Source: an uncultured bacterium
GTDB taxonomy: Bacteria; Planctomycetota; UBA1135; GCA-002686595
Direction: 5' to 3'
Assembly: GCA_913058555.1 (NCBI GenBank)
Contig: CAJXRJ010000486.1
Coordinates: 1 to 5,902 of the forward strand
DNA: 5,902 nucleotides
Below, one piece after another: positions 5,854 to 5,902 of the stretch. The position numbers and the translations under genes were made by a program. A model generated the notes under the pieces. That model was not told the DNA's origin and did no database searches. It saw only the letters and a program-made list of their open reading frames with translations. Numbering within the stretch: the stretch's first letter is position 1; every line of letters begins with the position of its first letter.

Positions 5854-5902
5854 CTGTCTCTTATACACATCTGACGCTGCCGACGATATGCAGTGTGTAG
5901 AT
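5854..5902. other. Illumina Nextera adapter read-through (sequencing artefact)
   Basis: 5854-5872 is exactly the reverse-complemented 19-base Tn5 mosaic end (CTGTCTCTTATACACATCT). 5873-5886 is the Read 1 linker complement (GACGCTGCCGACGA). 5887-5894 (TATGCAGT) occupies the i5 index position, and its complement ACTGCATA is the index known as S506/N506. 5895-5902 (GTGTAGAT) is the start of the P5 flow-cell sequence in reverse complement. All parts are in the order of a Nextera library molecule, so this is not genomic DNA. It means a short-insert read was not trimmed and forms the contig end. Confidence 0.98.

Noticed and set aside
4309..5868. Long minus-strand open frame (519 codons) over proS
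   Set aside because: It is the antisense shadow of proS, and its apparent start (MYKRQ...) lies in the adapter.

Overview
This is a GC-rich bacterial window (GC roughly in the 60s percent by eye) with six protein genes. It probably comes from a metagenome or draft-genome contig, because its last 49 bases are untrimmed Illumina/Nextera adapter rather than genomic DNA. The gene set is a class-2-like membrane dihydroorotate dehydrogenase, a GspH/FimT-like pseudopilin, a stand-alone receiver and a type 3 (archaeal/eukaryote-like) prolyl-tRNA synthetase. It fits a Gram-negative, GC-rich lineage such as one of the former Deltaproteobacteria or a similar phylum. The sequence alone does not fix the taxon.

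Layout: (1) 3-989 (+), a secreted-type BNR/Asp-box beta-propeller protein whose N-terminus is probably cut off by the window edge. (2) 1089-2219 (+), pyrD, with a Cys where class 2 enzymes normally have the catalytic Ser. (3) 2220-2569, 350 bases without a convincing gene but with several inverted repeats and a possible -10 box; this may be a structured leader. (4) 2570-2959 (+), a single-domain response regulator. (5) 3057-3617 (+), a prepilin-like protein with an N-terminal methylation motif. (6) 3633-4148 (-), a DUF1858-type CxxC domain fused to a rhodanese domain, convergent with the pseudopilin. (7) 4149-4401, a divergent intergenic region with clustered inverted repeats. (8) 4402-5853 (+), proS, complete except for about the last six residues. 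(9) 5854-5902, adapter.

The genes do not form an obvious pathway. PyrD (pyrimidine synthesis) and ProRS (translation) are housekeeping enzymes. The receiver, pseudopilin, rhodanese fusion and propeller look like separate functions placed side by side. I see no mobile element, CRISPR array, tRNA or rRNA, and no evidence of an undescribed multi-gene system. The most certain unusual signal is technical: the adapter read-through at the right end, which also creates a false C-terminus for ProRS. The most interesting biological points are the Cys-type active-site loop in a class-2-like PyrD, the structured 350-base leader region, and the DUF1858-rhodanese fusion.
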